Positions 31,554 through 41,261 of a stretch of DNA of 64,000 nt are shown here, one piece after another. This DNA comes from Lucinisca nassula (taxonomy: Eukaryota > Mollusca > Bivalvia > Lucinida > Lucinidae): the NCBI GenBank assembly GCA_963580285.1, contig OY757023.1, positions 125,479,440 to 125,543,439 on the forward strand, given 5' to 3'. How positions within the stretch are numbered: position 1 is the stretch's first letter; each line of letters opens with the position of its first letter. The translations under genes and the position numbers were made by a program. A model generated the notes under the pieces. That model was not told where the DNA came from, did no database searches, and saw nothing but the letters and a program-made list of their open reading frames with translations.

Positions 31554-31642
31554 CTTTGTGTGACACTGACTGAGACAAGTTTGTCATTTAGCAGGAACAG
31601 GCGTCGGGTTTTGGTTTGATTTTGATGACCTCCTACATGTTC
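31554..31642 (-). CDS. RhoGEF exon: PH-domain strands (RRLFLLND)
   Basis: 89 nt, 29 codons plus two bases: EHVGGHQNQTKTRRLFLLND, then KLVSVSVTQ and a split AG-N codon. The R-R-x-F-L-L-N-D-x-L-V pattern is the PH strand pair found after DH domains. Acceptor TTTTTCTTACAG, donor AAG|GTTTGT. It starts in phase 0, joining 34152-34370, and leaves phase 2. No downstream exon in the window starts in the matching phase, so one exon is missing. The 21-bp minisatellite (31007-31527) lies 27 bases into the following intron. Confidence 0.87.
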
Positions 31643-31712
31643 CTGTAAGAAAAAGTGAACTGGTCAATATTTAGGGAATAGTTGTCCTTGAAATTGTAAT
31701 CTAAGTAGGTTA

Positions 31713-31942
31713 CATTACAAAAGCACCACTATACAAATACATTGTAACCTTTATTGCTGAAAAATGAAAATTTTAAGATGAAAAATTGTGATATATTTCT
31801 TATTTCTGCTCAAACAATAGATTGTCAGTACTAGTTAGAACCACCTCATCGAGGTAGTTCTAACGAGTACCCACAATCTATATTTTAGAGCAGAAATAAG
31901 AAAAAATACGTTAACCCCTTTAAATCCCAGTTTAACTATATA
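31713..31942. mobile_element. MITE family E, left part
   Basis: CATTACAAAAGCACCACTAT A start and hairpin apex TTAGAACCACCTCATCGAGG TAGTTCTAA. Interrupted at 31943 after AACTATATA and continued at 32564-32612. Confidence 0.78.
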
Positions 31943-32563
31943 CAAGAAAGCAGTCTGGAGGACAGCCAAATCCCCCACCGCATTTTGTATCAAGGCTCAA
32001 CCTTGTGACCTTCGCCTGTGACCCTGACCTTGAGTTGGCATGGTTAGCTCAATGAGGGGGATATTTGACCCAAAGTTTAATGAAAATCCTTTTAGGGGTA
32101 CAGGAGATATGGAAGGGACAAAAAATTTAAAGTTTTAAACTCGTGACCGTCAAATGTGACCTTGACCTTGAGTCGGCATGGTTCATTTATAGGTTCTGCA
32201 CATCAGCTCACTGAGGGGGATAATTGACCAAAGTTTAATGAAAATCTATTAAAGGGTTCAGGAGATATGGAACAGACAAAAAAAAGTTACAGACAGACGG
32301 ATGCACGGACAGACAGATGGACTGACGGACGTTCTCACGGATGTATACTTATGTGGCTATTTTTGGCAGGATTGATACTTAAGTGGCTACTTTTAGCCAC
32401 TGAAAAGAAGTAGTTTCGGTGTCTAACGGAATAAATCCCATTGACTTACATTGATTCTGTCCATTTACATAGCCACATACATTTGTTGGTGCGGACAGAC
32501 GTACGGACGAACAGACGAAGGCCATTCCTATAATCCCCGCTCCGCTTTGCGGCGGGAGATTAA
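31943..32563 (+). mobile_element. Helitron-like element H4 (inserted in MITE E)
   Basis: CAAGAAAGCAGTCTGGAGGA CAGCC, then AAATCCCCCACCGC. Two short cores carry CCTTGACCTTGAGT and CATGGTT..., then GACAGACGGATGCACGGACA. The tail is AATCCCCGCTCCGCTTTGCG GCGGGAGATTAA. Compare H10 (52982-53714), the same family. Confidence 0.78.
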
Positions 32564-32919
32564 AAAGTGGGGTTCAAGGGGGTCAATATTATATAAGCGT
32601 GTTTTCATGATGAGTTGTTGGGTTTATAGTCACATATTTTGTTTTATGGCAAGGTATTAGCCAAGCCATATGACACAATTTGCAACCATTTAACCAACAA
32701 TTTTCATCCCCACATGACAATTTTCAATGCAGTTGTCCCCTTATTTATTCCTTAGATCTTTTTCCATAGCACTCTCACCTGCACAAAACAAAATGCCAGC
32801 CAATCAAAAGAAACCTTACTTAAACTTCTGAAACATTTTGACATTATCCAACCATTATCCAATCAGACCTTGGGTTACATTTATAAGTGCTTAAGGATCT
32901 GAGATGGTTCTTCCATAAC

Positions 32920-33130
32920 TAGAGGACCAAGATAGCCCTGAATTGCTCATCTGATTGCCAGATGTCCTGTTACACTGACAGCAATCTAATTCCATTGAGC
33001 ATAACTGTTTTACTTAGTCTGGCGGAAAATCACCTAGGCAACATTCTTGTGAAGTTTGAATGAAATTGGCTTTAGAGTTTAGGGGAAGTTGTCATTTAAA
33101 TGTTTTTCTACCTTTAAGCCTACCCACTGT
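32920..33130 (+). mobile_element. Helitron-like 5' end, truncated
   Basis: CTAGAGGACCAAGATAGCCC TGAATTGCTCATCTG resembles the head of H2. The segment ends near GAAGTTGTCATTTAAATG without a tail. From 33130 to 34140 no further gene or clear repeat was recognised. Confidence 0.55.
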
Positions 33131-34151
33131 TTTGTTCTTTGAAGCAAATCCATTTTGGTAGATTATCTAAGCAACCTTCCTGAGACCACTAACACACATT
33201 GAGAAAAACATTTGAGCCGGGGCACAGCATTTCCTACAATTTACGTGTGCACCTAGCATAGAATCAGATCAGCATCCAGATAGTCTAACCAGTCTTCTCT
33301 TGTTGCATGAAGAAGCATTGTGCCCTTAGCTATCCTTAGAGCGCACAATGAAGACCCCTACAAGTGCATAATGAAGACTCTGATCAGACAGTGTGGACGT
33401 GCACACATGTAAATTGTAGGAAATGCTGAGCCCCAGCTCATTTGATTTATTAACAATTCTACAGGTAACTAGCAAAGGCTCAGACAAGTCTGGTCACAAG
33501 TCTAAGTCTCAACTGAGATCTAGCTGCTCATAGTAATGTATGAGGTCTTGCAAGGAATGTCAAGCCTCATTAGATGGCTGTGCACATGCATCTTAAGAAT
33601 ATAAATCAGAGAAATCTAAGCTATCTTTCTCAGCGTGTCAGCTAATTTCTGATTCTTATTTTTGTTGCTCTCAATCTTTGGCTTATCATGAACTAATACT
33701 CAAAGGGTATCAAAAAGTTGGTAATAGGGAAGTAAATCATTGGTTTTACAGTTGGCAATTTCATAAACATGTCACTGTATAACAGTGTGACTTGTGACAA
33801 TAAAACAGGCCATTTTCCTCCTGAAAAGAAATATTCAATACAGTTAATATATATTTTTTTTTTGAAAATGTTATTTTTGCAAAAAAAAAAAAGACAAGCA
33901 CTGTCTGCAGCTTAAAAGCAAATGCTAGCCAATGAAAAGCAATGTTACAATAAAACTGTTATGAGATGATGTCACTTTTCTGACAATTTATCTCATAATA
34001 TGCTGCTGCAAAATTATGCCTAAAGTAAGTGTGGTTTAATCTGTTAAACTGGCTGGCTCGATATGACCTAAACAGTGTTGACTGGGCCATTAAAGTCTAA
34101 ATAAACATACATGTAATGAACAGTGTTATAAAGAAGTTAATGTGTGCATAC

Positions 34152-34370
34152 CTCAGATAACTGCTTAACATCATCTTGTCTAATCAAGTAGGCTTTTTTA
34201 TCCGGTGACACTCTTGGTGACAGTTTACTGATAATTTCTTGTCCGTGAAACTTCTGTTCACTGCGTCGTTTCCCCTCGTTGAGCTGGTGAGCAACATTTT
34301 CAATGCCTGTCAGACCTTCCTGTAAGTTCTCTCTGTCATGGTGATTCCTAGGAGTGTGTTTGAGTATATC
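34152..34370 (-). CDS. RhoGEF exon: end of DH domain and DH-PH junction
   Basis: 219 nt, 73 residues. DILKHTPRNHHDRENLQEGL opens the long alpha-helix that closes DH domains. IENVAHQLNEGKRRSEQ ends it. IISKLSPRV and AYLIRQDDVKQLSE then lead into the PH domain; vertebrate ARHGEF10 has a closely similar YLIR-S-DD segment here. Acceptor TTGTTTTAG, donor GAG|GTATGC, phase 0. Spliced to 36590-36682 it gives FIMIIK-DILKHTP, the expected continuous helix. Confidence 0.92.
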
Positions 34371-34431
34371 CTAAAACAAGACAAACTCATGACCTTTACA
34401 CATTTCATATGGGCAACCTAAAACAGGATAC

Positions 34432-34490
34432 TGGCAATCAGTGCAGGCCCAGATCAGATGCCGCAGAATGCATCTGATCCATCATGTTAA
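34432..34490. mobile_element. Hairpin core I fragment
   Basis: CAGTGCAGGCCCAGATCAGA TGCCGCAGAATGCATCTGAT C; the distal arm is lost. Confidence 0.5.
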
Positions 34491-34559
34491 CAAATCCATG
34501 AAATGAAGACCCCTCTAAACCCCACTTTAAATAGAGAAAACTGGGGTTAATGGAGGTTT

Positions 34560-34700
34560 ACATTATTTGCTTACTTAGGATCCAAGACATTGATTGTGGG
34601 TACTTGTTAGAACCACCTCAATGAGGTAGTTCTAACAAGCACCAAAAACCTATGTTCTGAGTATAAATAAGAAAAATATCACAAATTTTCATCTGAAAAC
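34560..34700. mobile_element. MITE family E fragment
   Basis: Apex TTAGAACCACCTCAATGAGG TAGTTCTAA with TTGTGGGTACTTG and arm remnants, directly before the complete copy at 34717. Confidence 0.65.
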
Positions 34701-34716
34701 TAACCATTTCAGAGAC

Positions 34717-35036
34717 ATTACGATAACACAACCATGCGACACAGTGCATTTTTTCACATCTCCAAAATGGCAACTTTTCTGATGAAAATCTATGATGTTT
34801 TTCTTATTTTTACCGCAAGCATTGGTTGTGGGTGCTCGTTAGAACTGCCCCATCGAGACAGTTCTAACGAGTACCCACAACCTATGTCTTTGAGCAGAAA
34901 TAAGAAAAATAATGTATACCCCTGTAAACCCCAGTTTTTTCTATATAAAATGGGATTTAGGGGGTTCATTTCACGGATATGTTCACGTGATAGATTTGAA
35001 AGCATGCACTCTGTCACATGGGTGTGTTATTGTAAT
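34717..35036. mobile_element. MITE family E1, complete with terminal inverted repeats
   Basis: ATTACGATAACACAACCATG left and CATGGGTGTGTTATTGTAAT right are inverted; inner motifs ACAGTGCAT and ATGCACTCTGT extend them. Apex TTAGAACTGCCCCATCGAGA CAGTTCTAA at 34850-34868. Non-coding. Confidence 0.82.
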
Positions 35037-35269
35037 AATGGGCCTGCACTGTTTGCAAAATGTTCAGCCATTTTCCAAATAAATTTTAAAATATTATTCA
35101 ACCCGACACCCCTTAATATGGACTCCTACAATATTTTTTTAACAAATTTAATACAGCATCAAGCAAAGTTGGACAGTGAGTCACATCCATTTTATATTTT
35201 TCAAAGAAAATCAGGTTTGACATTTCATATTACCAGATGATTCACATGAAGTGTTAAGTCTACATATTT

Positions 35270-35420
35270 GATACGAAAAATCTGTTTTTTTTTTTTTAAA
35301 TTAAGACCACCATTGGGAATGTTCAACAATGGTCTTTAAGACCACCTCTGGGAATGTTCGAAAGTCATCTTTAAGACCACTTTTGAACAGTCCAAAAGGT
35401 GGTCTCCCACTACAGCATAC
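35270..35420. repeat. Short direct repeats around TTTAAGACCACC
   Basis: Three or four spaced copies of TTTAAGACCACCWYTGGGAA. The rest of 35040-36015 shows no gene or defined element. Confidence 0.6.
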
Positions 35421-36018
35421 TGGATGTAGAAATGCAAAGAAAAATGTCACTGAAACTTTCTTAATCTGCTTTTAAAGGCACAACTTGTCTGAATTTTAGG
35501 TGGTCTTAATAGAAGAATTTCACTCAGTATATAGCAAGGCTTCCAAAAAGAAAATTTATGTTAGCATTGCTAGGCAGATATTGCAGTAAGTCCTGCCATA
35601 GCAACCACCTCTATTAAACAATCAACCTGTTTTAAGCAAGCCTGCTTTCAGTTCCAGAAAAAGGCATATGCATTAAAACTCTCTTGTATTGAGCAACAAC
35701 CCCTCATTAGTCATTAGCAAGCACATTTTCATTAACTGTTAGGTATTTACTTAATACAGGTGGATGGCATATCAAAGCGTTTACAGCATGCAGATATGTT
35801 TGTTTGTCTATGCATGTTCTGGGTTGAAGCCTTGAAAAGTAAGTCTGATGTCTGTAGCATCTAATGAGATTCACTTAAACTTTGCTCAAGACATGATGTT
35901 TTTCATACTTCAATGACCATTAAATTAATCACCTTACTTTATATTATTTTCCATCCAACTCTGGTATGATGGCTCAAACTGAAACACAGTTTCTTCATAA
36001 CAGTAGAACAGTGCTGTT

Positions 36019-36500
36019 CATCACGAAAACTCGCCTATATAATTTTGACCCCCTTGAACCCCACTTTTATATAGTAAAACTGGGGTTTACAGGGGTAAAT
36101 CTTATTTTTCTTATTTCCTCATTGAGGCAGTTCCAACCATTATGATTACACACCTGTGCGACGTAGTGCATTTTTTACATCTACAAAATGGCTACTTTTC
36201 TGATGAAAATCTGTGATATTTTTCTTATTTACACTTCAAACATAGGTTGTGGGTAATTTTTTTTTTGAAAATACTTGATATTTTTGTAATAAATGTTCAA
36301 AACATAGGTTAAGGGTGCTCGTTAGAACCGCCTCATTGAGGCGGTTCTAACGAGTACCCACAACCTATGTCTTGGAGCAGAAATAAGAAAAATAATGTAC
36401 ACCCCTGTAAACCCAAGTTTTCACTATATAAAGTGGGGTTTAGGCGGTGTTCATTTCACGGACTTATTCACGTGGTGGAGTATTCACGAGTCAATGTATT
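36019..36500. mobile_element. Two family E MITEs, one truncated
   Basis: 36019-36130 starts CATCACGAAAACTCGCCTAT (inverted end) and stops in the hairpin. From 36142 a family-E1 copy begins (GATTACACACCTGTGCGACG) with apex TTAGAACCGCCTCATTGAGG CGGTTCTAA at 36322-36350. Confidence 0.7.
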
Positions 36501-36589
36501 CATTGATGTATGAACAACATTATATCCACATAGTAAACAAGAGTTGTTGTTTTTGCTCTGTAAATTCACTGAGAATGTAGATACATTAC

Positions 36590-36682
36590 CTTAATAATCA
36601 TAATAAACTGTGGAAACCTCTGTATAGGTTTCAGCATCAAACCAGCTAACGACAGCCTGTCTACGCTGGAGCACTGTTTATT
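36590..36682 (-). CDS. RhoGEF exon: DH CR3 start (KPIQRFPQF)
   Basis: 93 nt, 31 residues: NKQCSSVDRLSLAGLMLKPI followed by QRFPQFIMIIK. L-x-x-L-M/L-x-K-P-x-Q-R-x-P/F is the signature of DH conserved region 3, which binds the GTPase; FPQF rather than IPRY is typical of the ARHGEF10 group. Acceptor GTATTTTCAG, donor AAG|GTAATG, phase 0. The acceptor and first half of the exon are duplicated 86 bp upstream (see the repeat at 36717-36804). Confidence 0.92.
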
Positions 36683-36716
36683 CTGAAAATACATAGATAT
36701 GGTTTAAACTTTATCT

Positions 36717-36804
36717 TTAGCATTAAACCAGCTAATGATGGTCTGTCTACACTGGAACACTGTTTACTCTGAAAATACAAAGATTTGCTTTAAACTTTAT
36801 TCAT
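36717..36804 (-). repeat. Partial tandem duplication of RhoGEF exon (acceptor plus exon start)
   Basis: An 86-bp unit (36631-36716) is repeated at 36717-36802. The second copy carries the same acceptor (GTATTTTCAG, exon start 36768) and reads SKQCSSVDRPSLAGLMLK before running into intron sequence. The codon order and nearly all residues are kept, with mostly third-position differences. If both copies were included, the 86-nt offset would shift the frame, so the upstream acceptor is a decoy or a cryptic site. Confidence 0.8.
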
Positions 36805-36829
36805 ATTGCAACATGTAAATAGGGAATAA

Positions 36830-37230
36830 CTGTCTTAAAAATTTTCATTTGGGGAGGTAAATCGACTGTTTTATTTTTAAGGTCAGAAAATTTGTTTTAC
36901 TGTGACGTGTCAGCAGAGCCGTAAAAATTATCGGGTCACATGGAACTAATAATCCAGGTATGACATTTCTCCTTCAAAAAGTATTCGAGATAATATGCAA
37001 AATCACTGAACCATGAAATATAGGTCACAGTGACCTTGATATATTTTTAGGTCTATCAAGGGGTCACATGGCACTAATATCCCAGGTATGACATTTCTCC
37101 AACAAATAGTCTTCACGATATGAGGCAAAATCACTGGACCGTGAAATGTAGGTCACCATGACCTTCACCCTTTTACACTTGAACCAATGTCACATGGTTG
37201 GCTGATATATAAACAATTGTCATCATCATC
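36830..37230. repeat. Diverged tandem repeat, about 120-130 bp
   Basis: Two units share CAGGTATGACATTTCTCC and CAAAATCACTGRACCRTGAA, with TAGGTCAC and TGACCTT landmarks. Helitron-like core style, ends unresolved. Confidence 0.55.
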
Positions 37231-37246
37231 ATCAACGGATTTTTGA

Positions 37247-38047
37247 TTAACGTGCAGGTACAGGGGCAACGTCCACATAAGTGGGCCCCCTTCCAGGTAG
37301 CTGGCTTGCTGCACGCATGGCAGATCTTACACCAGATCTCCAGGCTTGTCTATCATGAGGATCGATAGCAGAGAGCTTCCATTCTCTGCAATCTCTTTCT
37401 GTTAGTTGCTTCCAGGTCATCTTGGGCCTTCCACTTACCTGTATGTCACAGGCAGTCTTGATTGCACCGTTGGAGCGTTCCACATGTCCATACCAGCGAA
37501 GTCTTCTCTCTTTCAGGATGAGGTCCAGGTCCTCAATGCCAAGACGCTCAAGTAACTCACTGGACCTGATGGTGACAGTGTCCTGTGGCTTGACATTGCA
37601 GATCTGTCTGATCATTGCCCTGTCATTTCGCTGTAGACGTTGGAGGTTTGGCTTTGTCAATGGCCATGTCTCACTTGCATGGAGCATTGCGCTCCGCACA
37701 CAAGAGCTATACACACGGCCACGTGTCTTCAAGGAGAGGTGGCGGGAAGAGAGAACTGGTAGCAATTCCTTGAATTTCTTCCAGGCTGTTTTCACATGTG
37801 ATGTAGTTGAAAGGTCGCAACCACCCCCTGCAGAGAGCATATCACCTAGGTAGCAGAAGGAAGCTACAACCTCCAGCTTGTCTGATCCGACTTGAACTTC
37901 CCTCTGTGGTCTGCCATCTAAGGGGCGTGCAGTTCCTTGGCACCGTGTACACCTGTACTCAGGGTCCTCTATCAAGCGTTTGAGCCCACTGCATTTCTTG
38001 TGCACCCAGAACTTGCAGCCATTACAAAAGATACTGTTGCTGCCCAC
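37247..38047 (-). pseudogene. LINE C-terminal region, 5'-truncated
   Basis: 266 residues. Cys/His start (FCNGCKFWVHKKCSG, YRCTRCQG), then FCYLGDMLSAGGGCDLSTTS, SSCVRSAMLHASETWPLTK, MIRQICNVKPQDTVTI and ERRLRWYGHVERS, the part after the RT catalytic core that is widespread in mollusc non-LTR elements. No RT palm motif is present, and the element ends at a GAT-type tail (37219-37235, ATC on the plus strand). A typical 5'-truncated insertion, in the same strand as the host gene but not joined to it. Confidence 0.82.
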
Positions 38048-38186
38048 TCCAGTGCGACATACAGAGTATTGTGTCTATAATTGTTAGCATAATGGAAACG
38101 TAGATAACCAATTACAATGGTGTCGTAGATTTTGACCCCCTAGCCCAACCCCATCCCCCAATCCACAACCGAGGTGACAACAATAG

Positions 38187-38215
38187 CTCTCCATGTACTT
38201 AGTACAGGCGAGCTA
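38187..38215 (+). mobile_element. Solitary Helitron-like 3' hairpin
   Basis: AATAGCTCTCCATGTACTTA GTACAGGCGAGCTAA. The preceding 100 bases have no recognisable head. Confidence 0.5.
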
Positions 38216-38399
38216 AATAGATTTCATCAGAAAATTAAGTTTTGAGATTTGAAAGAGTACACTATGCCACAATGATGTATCTGAAAGGAACAAGAAAACC
38301 TTAACAACAAGCCAAGACTTAGACCAGTCTGGTCAGTCATCCGCTGGGCATATCTGGATAGTTCAACAGCTGTAACAGGCTTCTGTGAGAAAGAAACTG

Positions 38400-38525
38400 T
38401 TCTTTTGGTTTTCTGCTTGTGGTGCTTTAACTACGGTGACGTTGCTTTATGTTGGTGCTATTTTCCCTTGTTGTCTTGGATTGAAGGTGTGAGGTAATTG
38501 TATCTATTCCTGATCATTGTATTTG
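38400..38525. repeat. Partial interspersed repeat family R
   Basis: TGTCTTGGATTGAAGGTG and GTAATTGTATCTATTCCTGA TCATTG match the end of the R family with changes. Confidence 0.5.
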
Positions 38526-38575
38526 TAATGTGTATGCAACTGCGTTGTTGTGTGACATCTTTGGAAACTACTTAC

Positions 38576-38692
38576 TTTGAGCTCTTCAAGAAAGGCTGGT
38601 TTAGAATTCATAGCTTCTTTGATAATCTCACTGACAGCTTCATAGTGGTTCACATAATCACTGTAAGGACTAATCACCATGTCTTTGGAAAA
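38576..38692 (-). CDS. RhoGEF exon: DH domain, FSKDMV segment
   Basis: 117 nt, 39 residues: FSKDMVISPYSDYVNHYE, then AVSEIIKEAMNSKPAFLEELK. Family DH domains carry F-x-K-x-M/L-V-x-x-Y-x-x-Y-V-x-N here, so the identification is firm. Acceptor ATCCCCAG, donor AAA|GTAAGT, phase 0 on both sides. It is separated from the previous exon by a 17.4-kb intron filled with Helitron-like elements. Confidence 0.9.
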
Positions 38693-38744
38693 CTGGGGAT
38701 AAAAACAATATGAGGTACAAAACCTAAATATAACACTGCTAAAT

Positions 38745-38990
38745 AAGGGGAATGGCTACACCTTCAGGGGAGGCAACTTCTGCAAAAGTATTTTTGTCTC
38801 CCATGTCAATAGGGGTCAACTCTTAATGGAAAGAATTTGCTCCTGGGGAGAAAATTCTTTCCTTTAAGAGTAGACCCCTTTTTCAGTTGGACGGGGCTTA
38901 TAGAAAAGTGAACAGGAATTCCAAAAAGTTGTCTCCATTTGAAAAATAGCAGAAAAATCTGCCAGGTGTTCCCATTCCCCTTAAAACATT
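38745..38990. mobile_element. MITE family G, intact
   Basis: AAGGGGAATGGCTACACCTT left and its inverse AGGTGTTCCCATTCCCCTT right. Central palindrome AGAATTTGCTCCTGGGGAGA AAATTCT. Serves as the uninterrupted reference for 30255-30640. Confidence 0.75.
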
Positions 38991-39241
38991 ATTTTGGATG
39001 TAACATGGTTTAAAGATGGTCAAAAATGTATAGATTATGCAGAAAAATGGCCATAAATTGTCATTTTTCTGCATAATCTAAATTTGAAGTTTGGATAAAG
39101 AAAGGTTGTTTAATGAAATTTTAATCAATATGGTTTCTGCTTTGGACCTCAACAATAGTGTGTTATAAAGAGATTGTAGTGTATAATCACTTTGGTATGT
39201 TATAACCAGTTACTGTAACTGGCTCTAAATCTAAATCGGAA

Positions 39242-39467
39242 TACAGTAATGATCCTAAGTATTGGGACAGAGTTGCCTAAGCAAACAATGCAGATCCACA
39301 TCAGACTGCTCCTGAAGCAGCAGTCTGATCAGGGTCTAGTCTTCACTGTTTGCCATTCCGTCTGCACCTTTTGGACTCCTTGCTGGATCTTGAAAGAAAT
39401 TTGTTAAAATTTTAGGAGAATTACAGCAAGTCCACATGGTGTCTGAATTTTTAGGATTTTTACTGTA
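39242..39467. mobile_element. MITE family B, complete
   Basis: TACAGTAATGATCCTAAG left and TTAGGATTTTTACTGTA right are inverted. Core arms CAAACAATGCAGATCCACAT and TTCACTGTTTGCC, with inner AGACTGCTCCTGAAGCAGCA GTCT. Confidence 0.8.
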
Positions 39468-39648
39468 AACTGATTTTAACCATCAAAGCCGATTTTCTGT
39501 AGTTTTTGTGCATATACGGGTTGATGCAATGTTGAAAACTACAGCCTTGGTTTCCTTTACCAAACCTGTCATCCAAATGTCCAAATAACAGCAAAATATT
39601 ATGACATTATTTGCTGCTGTGCTTCAAGCTAAAGCGGAATTCATTATT

Positions 39649-39884
39649 TTAACCCATGAAATGCCAATCACAACAATTGTCATCTGCTTTGTTATCTGCT
39701 GGTTATTTTAAAAGTCATTTTTGCAAACAGTGTGGACCCAAGTCAGACTGAGCAGTCTGATTTGGGTCCACACTATTTGCCTTTATGCAAAAATATTTTT
39801 AAAAAGTTTGCAAGAAGATTCAGCAGACGACATAAGCAGACAACATTTTCAGGTGTAGTTTTTCTCGGCTTCTTAAGGGTTAAC
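39649..39884. mobile_element. TTAA-type MITE with compact hairpin core
   Basis: TTAACCCATGAAATGCCAAT left; CTTCTTAAGGGTTAA right. Core GCAAACAGTGTGGACCCAAG TCAGACTGAGCAGTCTGA TTTGGGTCCACACTATTTGC pairs almost perfectly. Its right half recurs at about 55225-55325. Confidence 0.75.
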
Positions 39885-39971
39885 ACATAATACTTGCTAA
39901 TTCAATTTTTTTTCACTGCATATCTGTGTCTTTCTTTACATATTTTGTATTTCTTTTTTCTTTCTGTATAG

Positions 39972-40140
39972 AGAAGCCTCCGTGGTCGAGTGGTTACGCT
40001 ACTCGCCTTGTAAACCAGGGGTCGCAGGTTCGAACCCGGGCTTCTCCAGACTTTCGGATGAGTCTTTAAACCGAGGTCCCGTCTCTGTATGACCTTAGCT
40101 GTTGGTGGGACGTAAAACTGAAACACTCACTCACTCACTT
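39972..40140 (+). mobile_element. tRNA-Thr-derived SINE type 1
   Basis: Head GAGAAGC ... GCTTCTC pairs as an acceptor stem, with A box TGGTCGAGTGGTTACG, anticodon-loop-like TTGTAAA and B box GGTTCGAACCC, like a tRNA-Thr(TGT). It is followed by a conserved body (CAGACTTTCGGATGAGTCTT, TTGGTGGGACGTAAAACT) and a CACT tail. Other copies: 54798-54968 (plus), 57790-57955 and 60300-60455 (minus), 49985-50085 (body only). Confidence 0.88.
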
Positions 40141-40321
40141 TCTGTATGGAATTTCCTAATCTCAGAGACAACACAATTCTTGTTTAGGTTAGAACATGGT
40201 AAATGGCACTAAAGATGAGATAATGTTGCTGCAACAATGATGACACAAACAATAATGTCAACAGACTACCACAATTTGAATGTTATCCGCTGCTTGACAA
40301 GTTCCCAAATGTTACTGAAAC

Positions 40322-41248
40322 AGTGAAAGCAATAAAAATCCTGGCATCTGGAAAGGCTCCAGGGACAGATGCAATACCTGCTGAGATTTACAAAGCAGGA
40401 GAAACTCCAGTTGCAAAGAAGTTGACAGAGTTATTTCACATTATGTGGAGAAAAGAAACCATCCCTCAAGAATTCAAGGATGCGTTGATTATCCACCTAT
40501 TCAAATGGAAAGGGAACCCTCAGATCTGTGACAATCACCATGGCATCTGTTTATTGTCAATTGCTGAAAAAGTCCTTGCAAGAGTCCTACTTAACCGACT
40601 AAATGAACATCTTGAACATTCAGGGCTTCTACCAGAAAGCCAGTGTGGGTTTCGGAAGAACAGAGGAACAATTGACATGATCTTCACAGCAAGGCAGCGG
40701 CAAGAGAAATGCCAGGAACAGAACATGGACCTACATGACCTTTGTTGACCTCACCAAAGCACTTGACACAGTCAGTCGTGAGGGTCTTTGGAAGATCATG
40801 TTGAAGTTTCAAGTATGGATGTCCAACCAAGTTCATAGCAATGGTGACACAGTTAAGATGGACAGGCCATGTTACCAGAATGCCTGAGGAATGTTTGCCA
40901 AAGAAAATTGTCTATGGAGAACTAGAAATGGGCAAATGCTCCCAAGGTAGTCAGAAGAAGCGCTACAAGGACACCCTCAAAGCCTCCCTCAGGGACTTCA
41001 ACATTCCAACAGAGTCGTGGGAACAAATTGCACAGGACAGAGCAAAGTGGCGAGGTCTCATCAAAAGGAGTGCCAATGAATATGAGGCAAAAAGAATCAG
41101 TGAAGCTGAGCAGAAATGCGCACAGCACAAAGCCAGAGCTAAGGCATCACCAACAGAGCTGTCTTCCTGTAGCCTCTGTTGCTCTATTTGCAACAGACAG
41201 TTCAGAGCTAGAATCGGTCTCATCAGCCATCTTAAAACACACAAATAG
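40322..41248 (+). pseudogene. LINE reverse transcriptase relic with internal deletion
   Basis: First frame: SGKAPGTDAIPAEIYKAGE, FKWKGNPQICDNHHGICLLS and SQCGFRKNRGTIDMIFTARQ are RT finger motifs. A one-base shift then gives FVDLTKALDTVSREGLW (motif A). Soon after, the sequence jumps to the C-terminal region LRWTGHVTRMPEE through a C2H2-type finger CSICNRQFRARIGLISHLKTH. The palm segment with the second catalytic motif is deleted. Related in type to the relic at 37247-38047 but from a different family. Confidence 0.82.
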
Positions 41249-41261
41249 TAACATTTCTCAA

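Noticed and set aside
30987..31563. Long frames of 173 and 132 codons over the 21-bp repeat
   Set aside because: Open only because the unit is a multiple of three; peptides are pure repeats on both strands, and the location is intronic next to a confirmed donor.
34734..35240. 168-codon plus-strand frame
   Set aside because: Traverses the complete E1 MITE including its hairpin; coding is an accident of the repeat.
39972..40050. A functional tRNA-Thr gene
   Set aside because: The cloverleaf is nearly complete, but the same conserved non-tRNA body and CACT tail follow each copy, and copies are dispersed; this is a SINE head.
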